From an uncultured Eubacteriales bacterium (GTDB taxonomy: Bacteria; Bacillota; Clostridia; Christensenellales; Aristaeellaceae): a stretch of DNA of 56,976 nt. How positions within the stretch are numbered: position 1 is the stretch's first letter; every line of letters begins with the position of its first letter. The notes beneath the pieces are model-generated. The model searched no databases. It was not told the DNA's origin and saw only the letters and a program-made list of their open reading frames with translations. The stretch lies in NCBI GenBank assembly GCA_900550955.1, contig URUF01000010.1, positions 1-56,976 of the forward strand. Reading direction: 5' to 3'. A program made the translations under genes and the position numbers. This document shows, one piece after another, positions 29,501-36,719 of the stretch.

Positions 29501-31410
29501 TGCTCCACATCAAAAACCTGGATCAGGAGGAGCGCGCGCTCACGTTGTTCCACACCTGCCTGTTTGCCTGCGGCCCTGCTGCAAACAGCTGGCAGCTCAC
29601 CGCCCTTTCCCACATGGAGGACGGCATTGTGGCCGTGCATCCCGCGATGGAGGGCGTCGCCTGCCTCTACGGCGTTGATCCCGCGCCCGCCTTTAGCACC
29701 ACCATGAGCGCCGGGGCCTTCCAGGGCCTATGGAGCATTGCGCCCAGCGCGCTCAGCTGCTATGAAAACCCGCCCAGCGATTCGGGCGCCGCCGCAGTGC
29801 TTGCCTATACGCTCCATCTAAAGCCTGGCGAAGCCTGCACCCTAACCAGCGCGATTGCCTACGGCCAGTCCCGCGCGGCCCTGGAGCGCGCGCTGGAGAG
29901 CTTCCGCCGCGACGGCGCCAGCCTACGGCTGCATGCCGTTCGCCAGTACTGGGAGCAGCGCCTTGGCGTGTTTCGCTTCGACCTGCCCGATCCCGCGCTC
30001 TCGCTTATGCTGGGGCGCTGGCTGCCGTACCAGGTACAGGCCGCCCGGCTATGGATGCGCGCGGGCTTCTATCAGGCAGGCGGCGCTTATGGCTTCCGCG
30101 ACCAGCTGCAAGATATGCTCGCCCTGCTGTATACCCAGCCTGACGAGGTGCGCGCCCACCTTCTGGAATGCGCTGCCCATCAGTTTGAGGAAGGCGACGT
30201 GCAGCACTGGTGGCATGCGCCCCGCTATGGCGTACGTACCCGCATCAGCGATGATAAGCTGTTCCTGCCCTATGTGGCGGCCCTCTATGTGGAAGCCACG
30301 GGCGATACGGCCCTGTTAAACGAAGCCGTGCCCTATCTGCATGCCCAGCCCCTTGACGAAACGGAGCAGGAGCGCCTTTTCACGCCCGAGGTATCCGAGC
30401 TTAGCGAGCCCTTCCATCAGCACTGCCTAAGGGCCATTGACAGCGTCGCGCTGGGCGCGCACGGCCTGCCCCTGATGGGCAACGGCGACTGGAACGACGG
30501 CATGAATCACGTAGGCGGTGAAAACGGCGAAAGCGTATGGCTGGGGATGTTCCTTTGCGAGGTGCTGCGCCGCTTTGGCGCCCTGCTGCCGGGCGAGCAG
30601 GCGCAGCGATTAAGCCAGCGCCGCGAAGCCCTGCTATCCGCGTTGGACCGTTATGCCTGGGATGGCGCGTGGTATTTGCGTGGCTGGTATTCGAATGGGA
30701 CGCGCCTGGGAAGCGCCGTTTCCCACGAGTGCCGCATTGACGCGCTTCCCCAAAGCTGGGCCGCGCTGTGCGGCGTTTCACGCGAACGCAGCGCCCTGGC
30801 CATGGACAGCGTTTGGCGGCTGCTTTTCGAGCGGGATATCGGGATTCTAAAGCTTTTTACGCCGCCCTTTGACGGCGTGGAGCAGCCGGGCTATATCGCG
30901 GGCTATCTGCCGGGCGTTCGGGAAAACGGCGGCCAATATACCCACGCCGCCTGCTGGGCCGTTGCAGCCTTTAAGCAGCTTGGGCAGGAGGAACGCGCCT
31001 GGGAGCTAGCTGGCGCCCTGCTGCCCGTGCATCACGCGGCCACAAAGCAGCTAGCCCTGCGTTACCGCGTGGAACCCTACGTGCTGGCGGCGGATATCTA
31101 TTCCAATCCACAGCAGCGCGGCCGGGGCGGGTGGACTTGGTACACCGGCAGCGCCGCATGGTACCAGTATGTGGTTCTCCATCGCCTGCTGGGCTTCCAC
31201 AAGGAGGGCGCTACGCTGCGCTTCCAACCCGTCGCGCCCTCCGCCTGGGATGAGCTGCGCCTCACCTACCGCTACGGCACGGCAACCTACCACCTGCGCG
31301 CCGCCCGCGACTGTCCCTTTCCCTCAGCCGATGGGGAGCAGCTAACCGACGGCCGCATCCAGCTTAAGGACGACGGCCGCATACACGAGGCGGTTTTCCC
31401 GCTGCGGTAA
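23596..31410 (+). CDS. ndvB: Cyclic beta-1,2-glucan synthase (NdvB/Cgs family)
   Basis: A 2604-residue membrane enzyme that builds beta-1,2-linked glucan from UDP-glucose and closes it into rings. Order: N-terminal membrane anchor; membrane segments at about 390-435; GT84 glycosyltransferase (about 455-760) with D594xD596 (LDSDT) and RGDWQ near 740; further membrane helices (about 780-925); GH189-type cyclising domain (about 960-1330, 'SVDSGNLAVSLL', 'HMAHHQGMIL'); beta-rich linker modules; GH94 phosphorylase-like domain with D2301 in GDWNDGMN. It is somewhat shorter than the roughly 2800-residue rhizobial NdvB. GGAGG precedes the ATG. Product ring size and cell location are inferred from the family. 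Confidence 0.9.
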   Translation: MHWIIAVTGLLILALLAWGARRPAPPTYRDAPLDDALNAHLSALAARSEGRGRARMRMPRGMLRTFEKAVGYLNALPSGELLPAARWLCENGRFLQEEIASLGLSLKDAPKLPKTPEGVTRTALFARELMGHSAAAFTRERFEKSVAAWQEASVFTSSELDHLPLAIRLTLAELVCELAVLCVKEQRAQLCAVRAQRCLRHGREKQALRLLKRCGNEPAFLERLLSEARADADGGSALWLDQYFAQHGLSADALAQTEHDHQSESCHWVSNAIASLRAVGRVPWQRVLEQLSPVHAALCQDDTYRAMDQESRAYYRSRAALAARRSARTELAVCAAALALCRGAEAATIRAHVGYYLLDDGYPALLRYLQAMGLSNRIRVFAAAHACGLFRLFSWLTFFAFGALGWRARLFPLIWAPFAAVLLFAAQQLAIVLIRRRLRPRMVPRLLVEGLSPSTQTLVVCPTMLLSAQHAISMVKHLSVLHQANPDPRLHFLLLGDFQDSLTGALSGDEEIVTAAASAVEALCEASGHTFLYLQRERVFSPRDHVYMSRERKRGSLETLLRLIDSRPINDRFAYATFPVEALKGRYRYVITLDSDTILPPGSALRLVGAMLHPLQKRQRVDGRMRGVSVIQPRMETAAHTVGSVLGLLLGGSGGADPYNALIADFSHDALRRGTFMGKGIIDPRPFLDGTERNIIPGCVLSHDLLEGELTGCALTSDTPLYDGHPKALKGFLYRLHRWTRGDWQLLPYLVPLFPTRAPRGVLSAASKHKLWQNLLRSLIAPLRVLLIAYAAATGRAWLLLCVLIGPELAYLLPPSAQGMAAFFCRLAVLPCEAAMQADAIARTLYRLFFSRRNLLAWTTAAQLSRPSGKPPMLFFYISMVSGAALAGFSLLGGGALVPGLMLGALWVAFPFALPFLEQPYEQPQRPTGYMREVLKRLAACTLTFFETAITESDHALPPDNVQIEPNKGISHRTSPTNIGLYLCSLIASERLRLLSPDEMAQRMADTVKTLEALEKWEGHCFNWYDTRTLEPLEPRFVSSVDSGNLAVSLLTCAQGVRVLMPELSACWHSLAARLDALAENMRFAALFDTEAELFYIGVHPADGSPTQEHYDLLASESRLMSFVAIMLGQAPVKHWYRLGRLYTRTPHGQTLLSFSGTMFEYMMPLLFQPVVRGTLLHRVLTNALQTQKAHRLGGVFGVSESGYYAFDPNLFYQYRAFGLPRLSLDSERRSDVIAPYATLLGMPLNLKGMFHNLLRLQALGLQGPLGLFEAADFSPERTQGQPMRIVRSHMAHHQGMILCAVCNALEENYIATLFSSLPRAQAYRLLLEERPGRGRGLVRHPLRRTAREPAASAAGMQRTADPLRFPIDAHLLHGAGTTWLIDAQGSGYVSRNGVMLTRFHESCHLPSGMRFYLRDSKSGSYWNITDPSLTSAVTFETAQAVFAHERFQVETTLRLFVNPLDGAALACVTLKNQSPMERMMEVCSYLEPALAPQRDDAAHPAFQNLFIRTERMQKYGVQALRRSREPKEAPRRLWHTMATNASLTMVRVQTDRTAFLGRGRTFHAPRALELPISATADTLGDIIEPCLSVRGQFVLPPNGQLQFVFATLMPGANEKASAFLERYGQADVALRCYEPALTQGLVTARYLGLTPGMQADVSRLVGALAYAGQPMQSRYAAENTLPASGLWSLGISGDLPILLLECEETKDLSLVNLLFKAHACYRMHGLWTDLVLVVTRPTGYGHPFRDRLSDMAHACHSHELIGREGGIHLFDSLTGEQFALLKASARIVLSTAAGSLSDQLHAMQSGGRARPLYLCRPSTQWKNVLPETDGLLFENGYGGFTRAEGNYQITLPPGRQTPAPWCNPLCSPRFGTLAAESGLLFTYQGNSHSGRLTRWPNDSVTPRGEETFFLRDERHRLLWSPTRLPLGHGMPVRITHAPGETVYDSCGYGIQCRLHCYTDLEKDIGARVLHIKNLDQEERALTLFHTCLFACGPAANSWQLTALSHMEDGIVAVHPAMEGVACLYGVDPAPAFSTTMSAGAFQGLWSIAPSALSCYENPPSDSGAAAVLAYTLHLKPGEACTLTSAIAYGQSRAALERALESFRRDGASLRLHAVRQYWEQRLGVFRFDLPDPALSLMLGRWLPYQVQAARLWMRAGFYQAGGAYGFRDQLQDMLALLYTQPDEVRAHLLECAAHQFEEGDVQHWWHAPRYGVRTRISDDKLFLPYVAALYVEATGDTALLNEAVPYLHAQPLDETEQERLFTPEVSELSEPFHQHCLRAIDSVALGAHGLPLMGNGDWNDGMNHVGGENGESVWLGMFLCEVLRRFGALLPGEQAQRLSQRREALLSALDRYAWDGAWYLRGWYSNGTRLGSAVSHECRIDALPQSWAALCGVSRERSALAMDSVWRLLFERDIGILKLFTPPFDGVEQPGYIAGYLPGVRENGGQYTHAACWAVAAFKQLGQEERAWELAGALLPVHHAATKQLALRYRVEPYVLAADIYSNPQQRGRGGWTWYTGSAAWYQYVVLHRLLGFHKEGATLRFQPVAPSAWDELRLTYRYGTATYHLRAARDCPFPSADGEQLTDGRIQLKDDGRIHEAVFPLR

Positions 31411-31444
31411 GCCCGTTTTCATCCTCCAAAAAAGCGGGACGCAA

Positions 31445-31486
31445 AAAGGCCCTGCGCGGTTCTCCTCCAACCCGCGCAGGGCCTTT
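31445..31486. terminator. Bidirectional terminator between ndvB and glmS
   Basis: A perfect 15-bp stem, 31445-31459 with 31472-31486, with flanking A and T runs, between convergent genes. Confidence 0.88.
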
Positions 31487-31495
31487 CTGCCACTT

Positions 31496-33331
31496 TTATT
31501 CCACGGTCACGCTCTTTGCCAGGTTGCGCGGCTTATCCACGTCGCAGCCGCGCGCCACGGCCATGCAGTAGGCAAACAGCTGCAAGGGAATCGCAGCCAG
31601 GATAGGCGAAAGCAGCTCATCCGTTTGGGGAATCACAATCACTTCCCCGGCGACGCTGCGCACCCTGTCCGCCAAATCCTCGCGGCAAACGGCCACCACC
31701 TGCGCCCCGCGCGCCGATACCTCGCGCAGGTTGCTAAGCGCCTTATCCGTAAGCGCCGGCTGCGTAATGGCCGCGACAACCAGCCGTCCGCGCTCCAGCA
31801 GGGCGATGGGCCCATGCTTGAGCTCGCCCGCCGCATACGCCTCGCTAAAGATATAGCTGACCTCCTTCAGTTTGAGCGCCGCCTCCATGGACAGGGCATA
31901 GTCCATGCCGCGCCCTACAAAGAACACGTGCTTTTTTTGGCTGAGCATGCTGGTAAGGCGTTTCAGGAGCGTTTCTGTGCCAAGCGTTTCCTGCGCCTTT
32001 TGGGGCAGCTCCTCCAGCGCGTGAAGCAGCTCCAGCGCGCGCTCCCGCGACAGGCTGCCGCGCAGCTCTCCCAGCGCAATGGCAATCATCAAAAGCATTT
32101 CGGCCTGGGTTACATACGCCTTGGTGCTGGCCACGGCAATCTCCGGCCCGGCGTAGGTGTACAGCGTGCTTTGCTCGCCTGCCTCCCGGGTGATGGTGGA
32201 GCCAACCACATTGCATATGGCCAGCACGCGCGCACCCCGGCGCTTGGCCTCGCGCAGCGCGGCCAGCGTATCCGCCGTTTCCCCGCTCTGCGATATGGCG
32301 ACGAACAGCTCGTTCGCCCCCACGACCGGCTCGCGGTAGCGGTATTCGCTGGCGATATCCGCCTCCACGGGAAGCCTGGCAAGGCGTTCAATGGCATATT
32401 TGCCCAAAACGCCCGCATGGTACGCCGTGCCGCAGGCTACAACGCTAATTTTTTGAAGGCTGCGCGCCTCCCCAGCCGAAATTGGCAGCCAGCTGTAATC
32501 GCCCAAAAGGCTGCCTTTTCGCGGCGCGAAGGTGTTTTGCAGCGCGGTGGGCTGCTCATGAATTTCCTTGAGCATGTAGTGGGCGAAGCCGCCCTTTTCC
32601 GCGCTGGCCAAATCCCAATCCACATGGAACGTGCTGTGATGGCGGCTTTTGCCATACGCGTCATACACGCTTAGGCCTGTGCGGTTCAGCATGGCGATCT
32701 CTTTATCCTCCAAAAAAATCACGTCGCGCGTATGGCTCAGAAGCGCCGGTATATCCGAGGCAATAAATCCCTCGCCATCCTTCATGCCAATCACCAGGGG
32801 GCTGTCGTTGCGGGCGCAATACAGCGTATCCGGCTCGCGGTCGCAAATCACGCCCAGCGCATAGCTGCCCTCCAACATGCCCATGGCCTGCAAAAGCGTC
32901 CTGCGCATATCGCCCTGATACAGCAGGTTTAGCAAATGCGCAATCACCTCGGTATCCGTCTGGCTTACAAAGCGCGCGCCCGTGCCTTCCAGGTAGCCGC
33001 GCAGCGCCTCATGGTTTTCAATAATTCCGTTATGCACCACGGCAATGCCGCCCTGCACATCCGTATGCGGATGCGCGTTTAGGTCGCTGGGCTCGCCGTG
33101 GGTTGCCCAACGCGTATGGCCTATGCCTATATTGCCTATGGCCGGCTGCCCGTCCAATAATCCTTTCAGGTTTTCCAGCCTTCCCTTGGCCTTGCGCACA
33201 TCTATTTTTCCATCCGGCCCAATAACCGCCACGCCCGCGCTGTCGTACCCCCGGTAAGAAAGCCTTTCCAGCCCCTCCACCAGCACAGGCGTGGCCTGCT
33301 TTGGCCCAATATAGCCTACGATTCCGCACAT
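31496..33331 (-). CDS. glmS: Glutamine-fructose-6-phosphate aminotransferase (isomerising)
   Basis: First step of amino-sugar synthesis for peptidoglycan: fructose-6-P plus glutamine gives glucosamine-6-P. 611 residues, the usual length. The N-terminal glutaminase begins MCGIVGYIG with nucleophile C2; it is followed by two SIS sugar-isomerase domains ('AISQSGETADTLAAL' and 'GRGMDYALSMEAALKLKE') and ends in the conserved 'DKPRNLAKSVTVE'. The start at 33331 has TGGAGGT and exposes C2; five upstream codons in frame are not used. A promoter overlaps the end of the upstream gene. The gap upstream is far too short for a glmS ribozyme. Confidence 0.97.
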   Translation of the reverse strand: MCGIVGYIGPKQATPVLVEGLERLSYRGYDSAGVAVIGPDGKIDVRKAKGRLENLKGLLDGQPAIGNIGIGHTRWATHGEPSDLNAHPHTDVQGGIAVVHNGIIENHEALRGYLEGTGARFVSQTDTEVIAHLLNLLYQGDMRRTLLQAMGMLEGSYALGVICDREPDTLYCARNDSPLVIGMKDGEGFIASDIPALLSHTRDVIFLEDKEIAMLNRTGLSVYDAYGKSRHHSTFHVDWDLASAEKGGFAHYMLKEIHEQPTALQNTFAPRKGSLLGDYSWLPISAGEARSLQKISVVACGTAYHAGVLGKYAIERLARLPVEADIASEYRYREPVVGANELFVAISQSGETADTLAALREAKRRGARVLAICNVVGSTITREAGEQSTLYTYAGPEIAVASTKAYVTQAEMLLMIAIALGELRGSLSRERALELLHALEELPQKAQETLGTETLLKRLTSMLSQKKHVFFVGRGMDYALSMEAALKLKEVSYIFSEAYAAGELKHGPIALLERGRLVVAAITQPALTDKALSNLREVSARGAQVVAVCREDLADRVRSVAGEVIVIPQTDELLSPILAAIPLQLFAYCMAVARGCDVDKPRNLAKSVTVE

Positions 33332-33373
33332 AGCGCGTACCTCCATTTAAAAATATGTATCAAAACGTTTTAT

Positions 33374-33402
33374 AACATATCATTTCAACTTTTACTTGTC
33401 AA
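33374..33402 (-). promoter_or_regulatory. Promoter of glmS inside the end of the spoIIQ-like gene
   Basis: Leftward TTGACA (33402-33397), 17-base spacer, TATGTT (33379-33374). The -35 box is built from the last sense codons of the upstream gene. Confidence 0.6.
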
Positions 33403-34096
33403 CCCCTAAAAACACCTCCAGCGGGTCAACCGGCCTGCCGTTTTTCCAAATTTCCAAATGCAGATGCGGCTGCGCGTCGCTTTCGTTCAGCACGCCGTTG
33501 CCCAAATGCCCCAGCGTTTGCCCCTGGGCGACAGGGTCGCCCGCGCGCACGTATCCGGCGCTGCTTAACCCTGCATACACGCTTTCATATCCGTTTTCAT
33601 GGCTGATTTTCACACACAGGCCCAGCTCGTTATCCTGCCATACCTCTTCTACCGTACCGGCGGCGCACGCCTTCACCACTTCGCCATATTCCGCCTGCAA
33701 ATCAATGCCGGGGTGCACCCGCCAAACGTTGCCCTTGGCAAAATACTGCGGCTCGTCAATATCAAAGTCGCGGTCCACAAAGCCGCTTAACGGCTGCGCA
33801 AAGCGGATGGGCGCTTCCGTAGGGACCGCGATACCGGCCTGCGCGCCCTGGCTTTTGATCAGCTTTTGCGCTTCCTCCAGGGTTTGGCTGTTCTGCGCCC
33901 CGCCGGCCGCGAGCGCCTCGGATGGCTCAACGGGGTTTTCCTCCCACTGGTCGCGCCAGTAAAATGTGTACAGCGCGCTTATTACAATCACCAGTACGCA
34001 AACGCCCATTACAATATAAAACCCCTGTTTTTCCATCAGGCGGTCATAGCGGGCATACGCGCGCCTGACGCCCTGCCAAAAACGGTTGTTCTGCAT
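33392..34096 (-). CDS. spoIIQ: SpoIIQ-like M23 (LytM) peptidase domain protein
   Basis: 234 residues: short cytoplasmic N-terminus, one membrane helix (26-46), linker, then a LytM domain. The zinc ligands are present: H128 and D132 (HPGID), and H211/H213 (HLHLE), so it should be an active endopeptidase, unlike the degenerate B. subtilis SpoIIQ. In clostridia SpoIIQ stands in the forespore membrane and binds SpoIIIAH during engulfment. The gene directly downstream of spoIID is the usual clostridial order. The ATG at 34096 is chosen because GGAGG stands eight bases ahead. A general wall hydrolase is the alternative. Confidence 0.82.
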   Translation of the reverse strand: MQNNRFWQGVRRAYARYDRLMEKQGFYIVMGVCVLVIVISALYTFYWRDQWEENPVEPSEALAAGGAQNSQTLEEAQKLIKSQGAQAGIAVPTEAPIRFAQPLSGFVDRDFDIDEPQYFAKGNVWRVHPGIDLQAEYGEVVKACAAGTVEEVWQDNELGLCVKISHENGYESVYAGLSSAGYVRAGDPVAQGQTLGHLGNGVLNESDAQPHLHLEIWKNGRPVDPLEVFLGVDK

Positions 34097-34137
34097 TGCC
34101 ATCCCTCCGGGCATAGCCTTGCCCAAAACGGCGCATG

Positions 34138-35256
34138 CTATTCTATTTTTTCAAGCGTCACACCGGGATAGTAGTGCGTAAGGATCTGCGCATAATCCGC
34201 GCCGTCCGCCGCCATACCGTTTGCGCCGGCCTGGCTCATGCCAACGCCGTGGCCATAGCCCCGTTGGTGAAAGGTAACGCCGTTTTCATCCGTTGAAAGG
34301 GAAAACCATGTGCTTCGTAACCCCAGCGCGCTGCGAAAGGCCGTTCCCTCTATCATCTGGCCGTTAACCTGCATGCTTTTTACGCGGCCTGTATCCGTAT
34401 ATTCCCAAATGGTAAGCGTGCGCTTCACCTCATCCGCGCTAATGGCGTCGCCTCCCAACGCCTTCCCCAGCTTTTCGCCGATTTCCTTGTAGGTAAGCGT
34501 CAAATCCTCCTGGAAACCGCGCGCATCCTCCTCCCCCAGGCTTTCCACGCTTACCAGATACGGCACGCTTTGGGAGAACACGGTTTGCGCATCCTCCGTC
34601 CGCCCGCCGCTGATGGCGTGATACACAACGGTGATGGGCTGGCCGTCATAGGTCATAAGCTCGTCCCTGGTATCTTGCGCCGCGGCCACAACCCGGCCGC
34701 GGTACGCCTCGTATTCCGTTCCCCATCGGGCTTTGCATTCATCCGGCGTGGCGTAGCCCTGGCAATGCGCGCTGTCCGTGCAAATATCCGCGCCCTCGTG
34801 CAGGGCGCAGCCGCCGCCTTGCATCTGCTTCACGGCGCGCGTGCGCGCGGCCACCGCCTGCGCCTTAAGCGCCTCCATATGGTATGCGGCCGGCATTTCC
34901 GCCGCCACAACGCCGCACACATATCCCTCCAGCGTCATTTGCACCAAGCGGTTCTCCCCGGTCATATACACGTTGATATAAGCGTCGCTCCCGCCGCTTG
35001 CCAGCTTTTCCAGGGCTGCCGCGTCCGCGTCCATCCCATCCTCACGGATGGTTTGCGGCGCAGCCTTCTCGCCCCCGGGCAGCCACAGGCGCAACATGCG
35101 CGCCATGCGCGAAGGCAGCAGCACGCGCGCCTGCCACAGCGGCGTTTGAACCTCCCGGAACTGCTCCGCGCTCAGTGGCGCGCCAACCATTCTCCATAGC
35201 AGCGCAAGCGTCAACAGTAGTACGGACAGCCAAACCGGCGGATAGCCACGCCTCAT
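34138..35256 (-). CDS. spoIID: Stage II sporulation protein D, peptidoglycan lytic transglycosylase
   Basis: Cuts wall glycan during forespore engulfment. 372 residues with an N-terminal membrane anchor (about 9-25). The catalytic E120 sits in 'GVVAAEMPAAYHMEALKAQA', and the pair C159/C165 ('ICTDSAHCQ') matches the spacing of the zinc-binding cysteines of clostridial SpoIID. The C-terminal 'GYGHGVGMSQAGANGMA' is the family signature. The start at 35256 has GGAGGG eight bases before; another ATG six bases upstream is too close to it. The spoIIQ-like gene follows after 41 bases. Confidence 0.93.
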   Translation of the reverse strand: MRRGYPPVWLSVLLLTLALLWRMVGAPLSAEQFREVQTPLWQARVLLPSRMARMLRLWLPGGEKAAPQTIREDGMDADAAALEKLASGGSDAYINVYMTGENRLVQMTLEGYVCGVVAAEMPAAYHMEALKAQAVAARTRAVKQMQGGGCALHEGADICTDSAHCQGYATPDECKARWGTEYEAYRGRVVAAAQDTRDELMTYDGQPITVVYHAISGGRTEDAQTVFSQSVPYLVSVESLGEEDARGFQEDLTLTYKEIGEKLGKALGGDAISADEVKRTLTIWEYTDTGRVKSMQVNGQMIEGTAFRSALGLRSTWFSLSTDENGVTFHQRGYGHGVGMSQAGANGMAADGADYAQILTHYYPGVTLEKIE

Positions 35257-35378
35257 ACGCATCCCTCCACGGGCAGGATATGCAATCGCCTTTTTCAAAA
35301 GAACAGGCAGGGTTTTGCACCGTTCATACGTTATCATGCACAGATGGCGAATCCTGCCAAGTGAAAGGAGCCAAACGA

Positions 35379-36719
35379 ATGATGAAGCGTATCCTGGCCC
35401 TGTTGATCCTTTGCCTGCTCGCGGTTCCGGCCTTGGCGCAGGCCTCCGCGCTCAGCTCCGGCTCCACAGGGGACGAGGTGGTTGCCCTCCAGCAGCGCCT
35501 GGCAGAGCTTGGCCTTTCCACCGGCAGCGTGGACGGCGTTTATGGCAAGCAAACCGCCTCCGCCGTAAAGGAGGCGCAGCGTCTGCTCATCGCGGCGGGT
35601 TACGAAGTGGCCCTAAGCGGCAAGGCGGATCAGGATACCCTGGCGCTTTTGTATGATGAAACCGCCGAAGCCGCCCTGCGCACCCTGCGCCGCGGCAGCA
35701 AGGGCGAGCGCGTGCGCGATCTTCAGTACAGGCTGATTGATCTCAAGCTGCTTTCCGGCGCGGCCGACGGCGCCTATGGAAGCAACACCGAGGAAGCGGT
35801 ACGCGCCTTCCAGCGCTATATGCTCAAGCAGGGCGCAACCGGCATTCAGGAGGACGGCGCGGCCACGCCCGCCCTGATTGACCTTCTCATGGGCGACCTG
35901 AGCGCCTACGGCTTTGCCGACCCCGCGGATTTTGACGAGAGCAATCCGCTTTCCCTAACGCCTGATTATCTGTACGCCAAGGCCTGCATACTTGTAGACG
36001 CGCCAACAGGCAACGTGCTGTTTGAAAGCGCCGCGGACGAGCCGCTTCCTCCTGCCAGCACCACAAAGATCATGACGCTTCTCCTTGCCATTGAGCAGGG
36101 CGGCTTGCAGGAAACCGTCGTCATTCCCGAATGCGCCAAGGATGTGCCCAAGGACAGCTCCCTTGTGCCTGTGAGTGTTGGGGAGCAAATGCGCATGCAG
36201 GACTTGCTTTACGGGCTTATCATTCGTTCCGGCAACGATGCCGCCAACGCCGTGGCCGAGCTATGCGCCGGCAGCGTGGAGGCCTTTGTGGAGCGCATGA
36301 ACCAACGCGCGAAGGAGCTTGGCATGGCAAACACGCGCTTTGCCAATCCCCACGGCTATCACGACAGCCAGCATTACACCACCGCCCGCGATCTTGCCAT
36401 TCTCACCCGGCAGGGCCTTACGGACGCGGCCTTTTGCCAAATCGTCACCTGCCTTAGCTATACCATGCCCGCAACCTCCCAAAGGGGCGAGCTGGTTCTT
36501 CAAAATACCTATGAAATATTTGACCCCGCCTCGCCCTACTATATCGCGGGCGCGGCGGGGGTCAAAAGCGGCTATACCTCCAATGCGGGGTTTTGCTATG
36601 TGGGCGCGGCGCAGCGCGACGGGCGCACGCTGATCGCCGTTATCCTGGGCGACGCAACGCGCAACCGGGGCTGGACAGATCTCAAGCGCCTGTTTGCCTA
36701 CGGCTTTGCGCAGCCTTAA
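35379..36719 (+). CDS. D-alanyl-D-alanine carboxypeptidase (S11) with two peptidoglycan-binding domains
   Basis: 446 residues that trim the terminal D-Ala from stem peptides. Signal peptide (1-22), two PG_binding_1 repeats (about 27-70 and 104-147, each ending with a 'DG.YG..T..AV' pattern), then the penicillin-binding serine peptidase: S227xxK230 (ASTTK), SGN (284-286) and KSG (396-398). AAAGGAG lies eight bases ahead of the ATG; the frame's longer upstream part overlaps the divergent spoIID. It is close to DacF in family, and its location beside spoIID fits a sporulation role, but no clear sigma-F or sigma-E promoter is visible. The stop shares TTAA with the convergent MATE gene. Confidence 0.9.
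   Translation: MMKRILALLILCLLAVPALAQASALSSGSTGDEVVALQQRLAELGLSTGSVDGVYGKQTASAVKEAQRLLIAAGYEVALSGKADQDTLALLYDETAEAALRTLRRGSKGERVRDLQYRLIDLKLLSGAADGAYGSNTEEAVRAFQRYMLKQGATGIQEDGAATPALIDLLMGDLSAYGFADPADFDESNPLSLTPDYLYAKACILVDAPTGNVLFESAADEPLPPASTTKIMTLLLAIEQGGLQETVVIPECAKDVPKDSSLVPVSVGEQMRMQDLLYGLIIRSGNDAANAVAELCAGSVEAFVERMNQRAKELGMANTRFANPHGYHDSQHYTTARDLAILTRQGLTDAAFCQIVTCLSYTMPATSQRGELVLQNTYEIFDPASPYYIAGAAGVKSGYTSNAGFCYVGAAQRDGRTLIAVILGDATRNRGWTDLKRLFAYGFAQP

Noticed and set aside
27835..29640. Long open frame on the strand opposite ndvB (601 codons)
   Set aside because: It is fully antisense to strongly supported domains of the glucan synthase; GC-rich codon use makes such shadow frames common here. 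The same holds for the long frames opposite gltB and gltD (18677-19609, 19821-21428).
33332..33391. Possible glmS ribozyme upstream of glmS
   Set aside because: Only about 60 bases separate glmS from the upstream gene and they are AT-rich without the ribozyme core, which needs about 150 bases.
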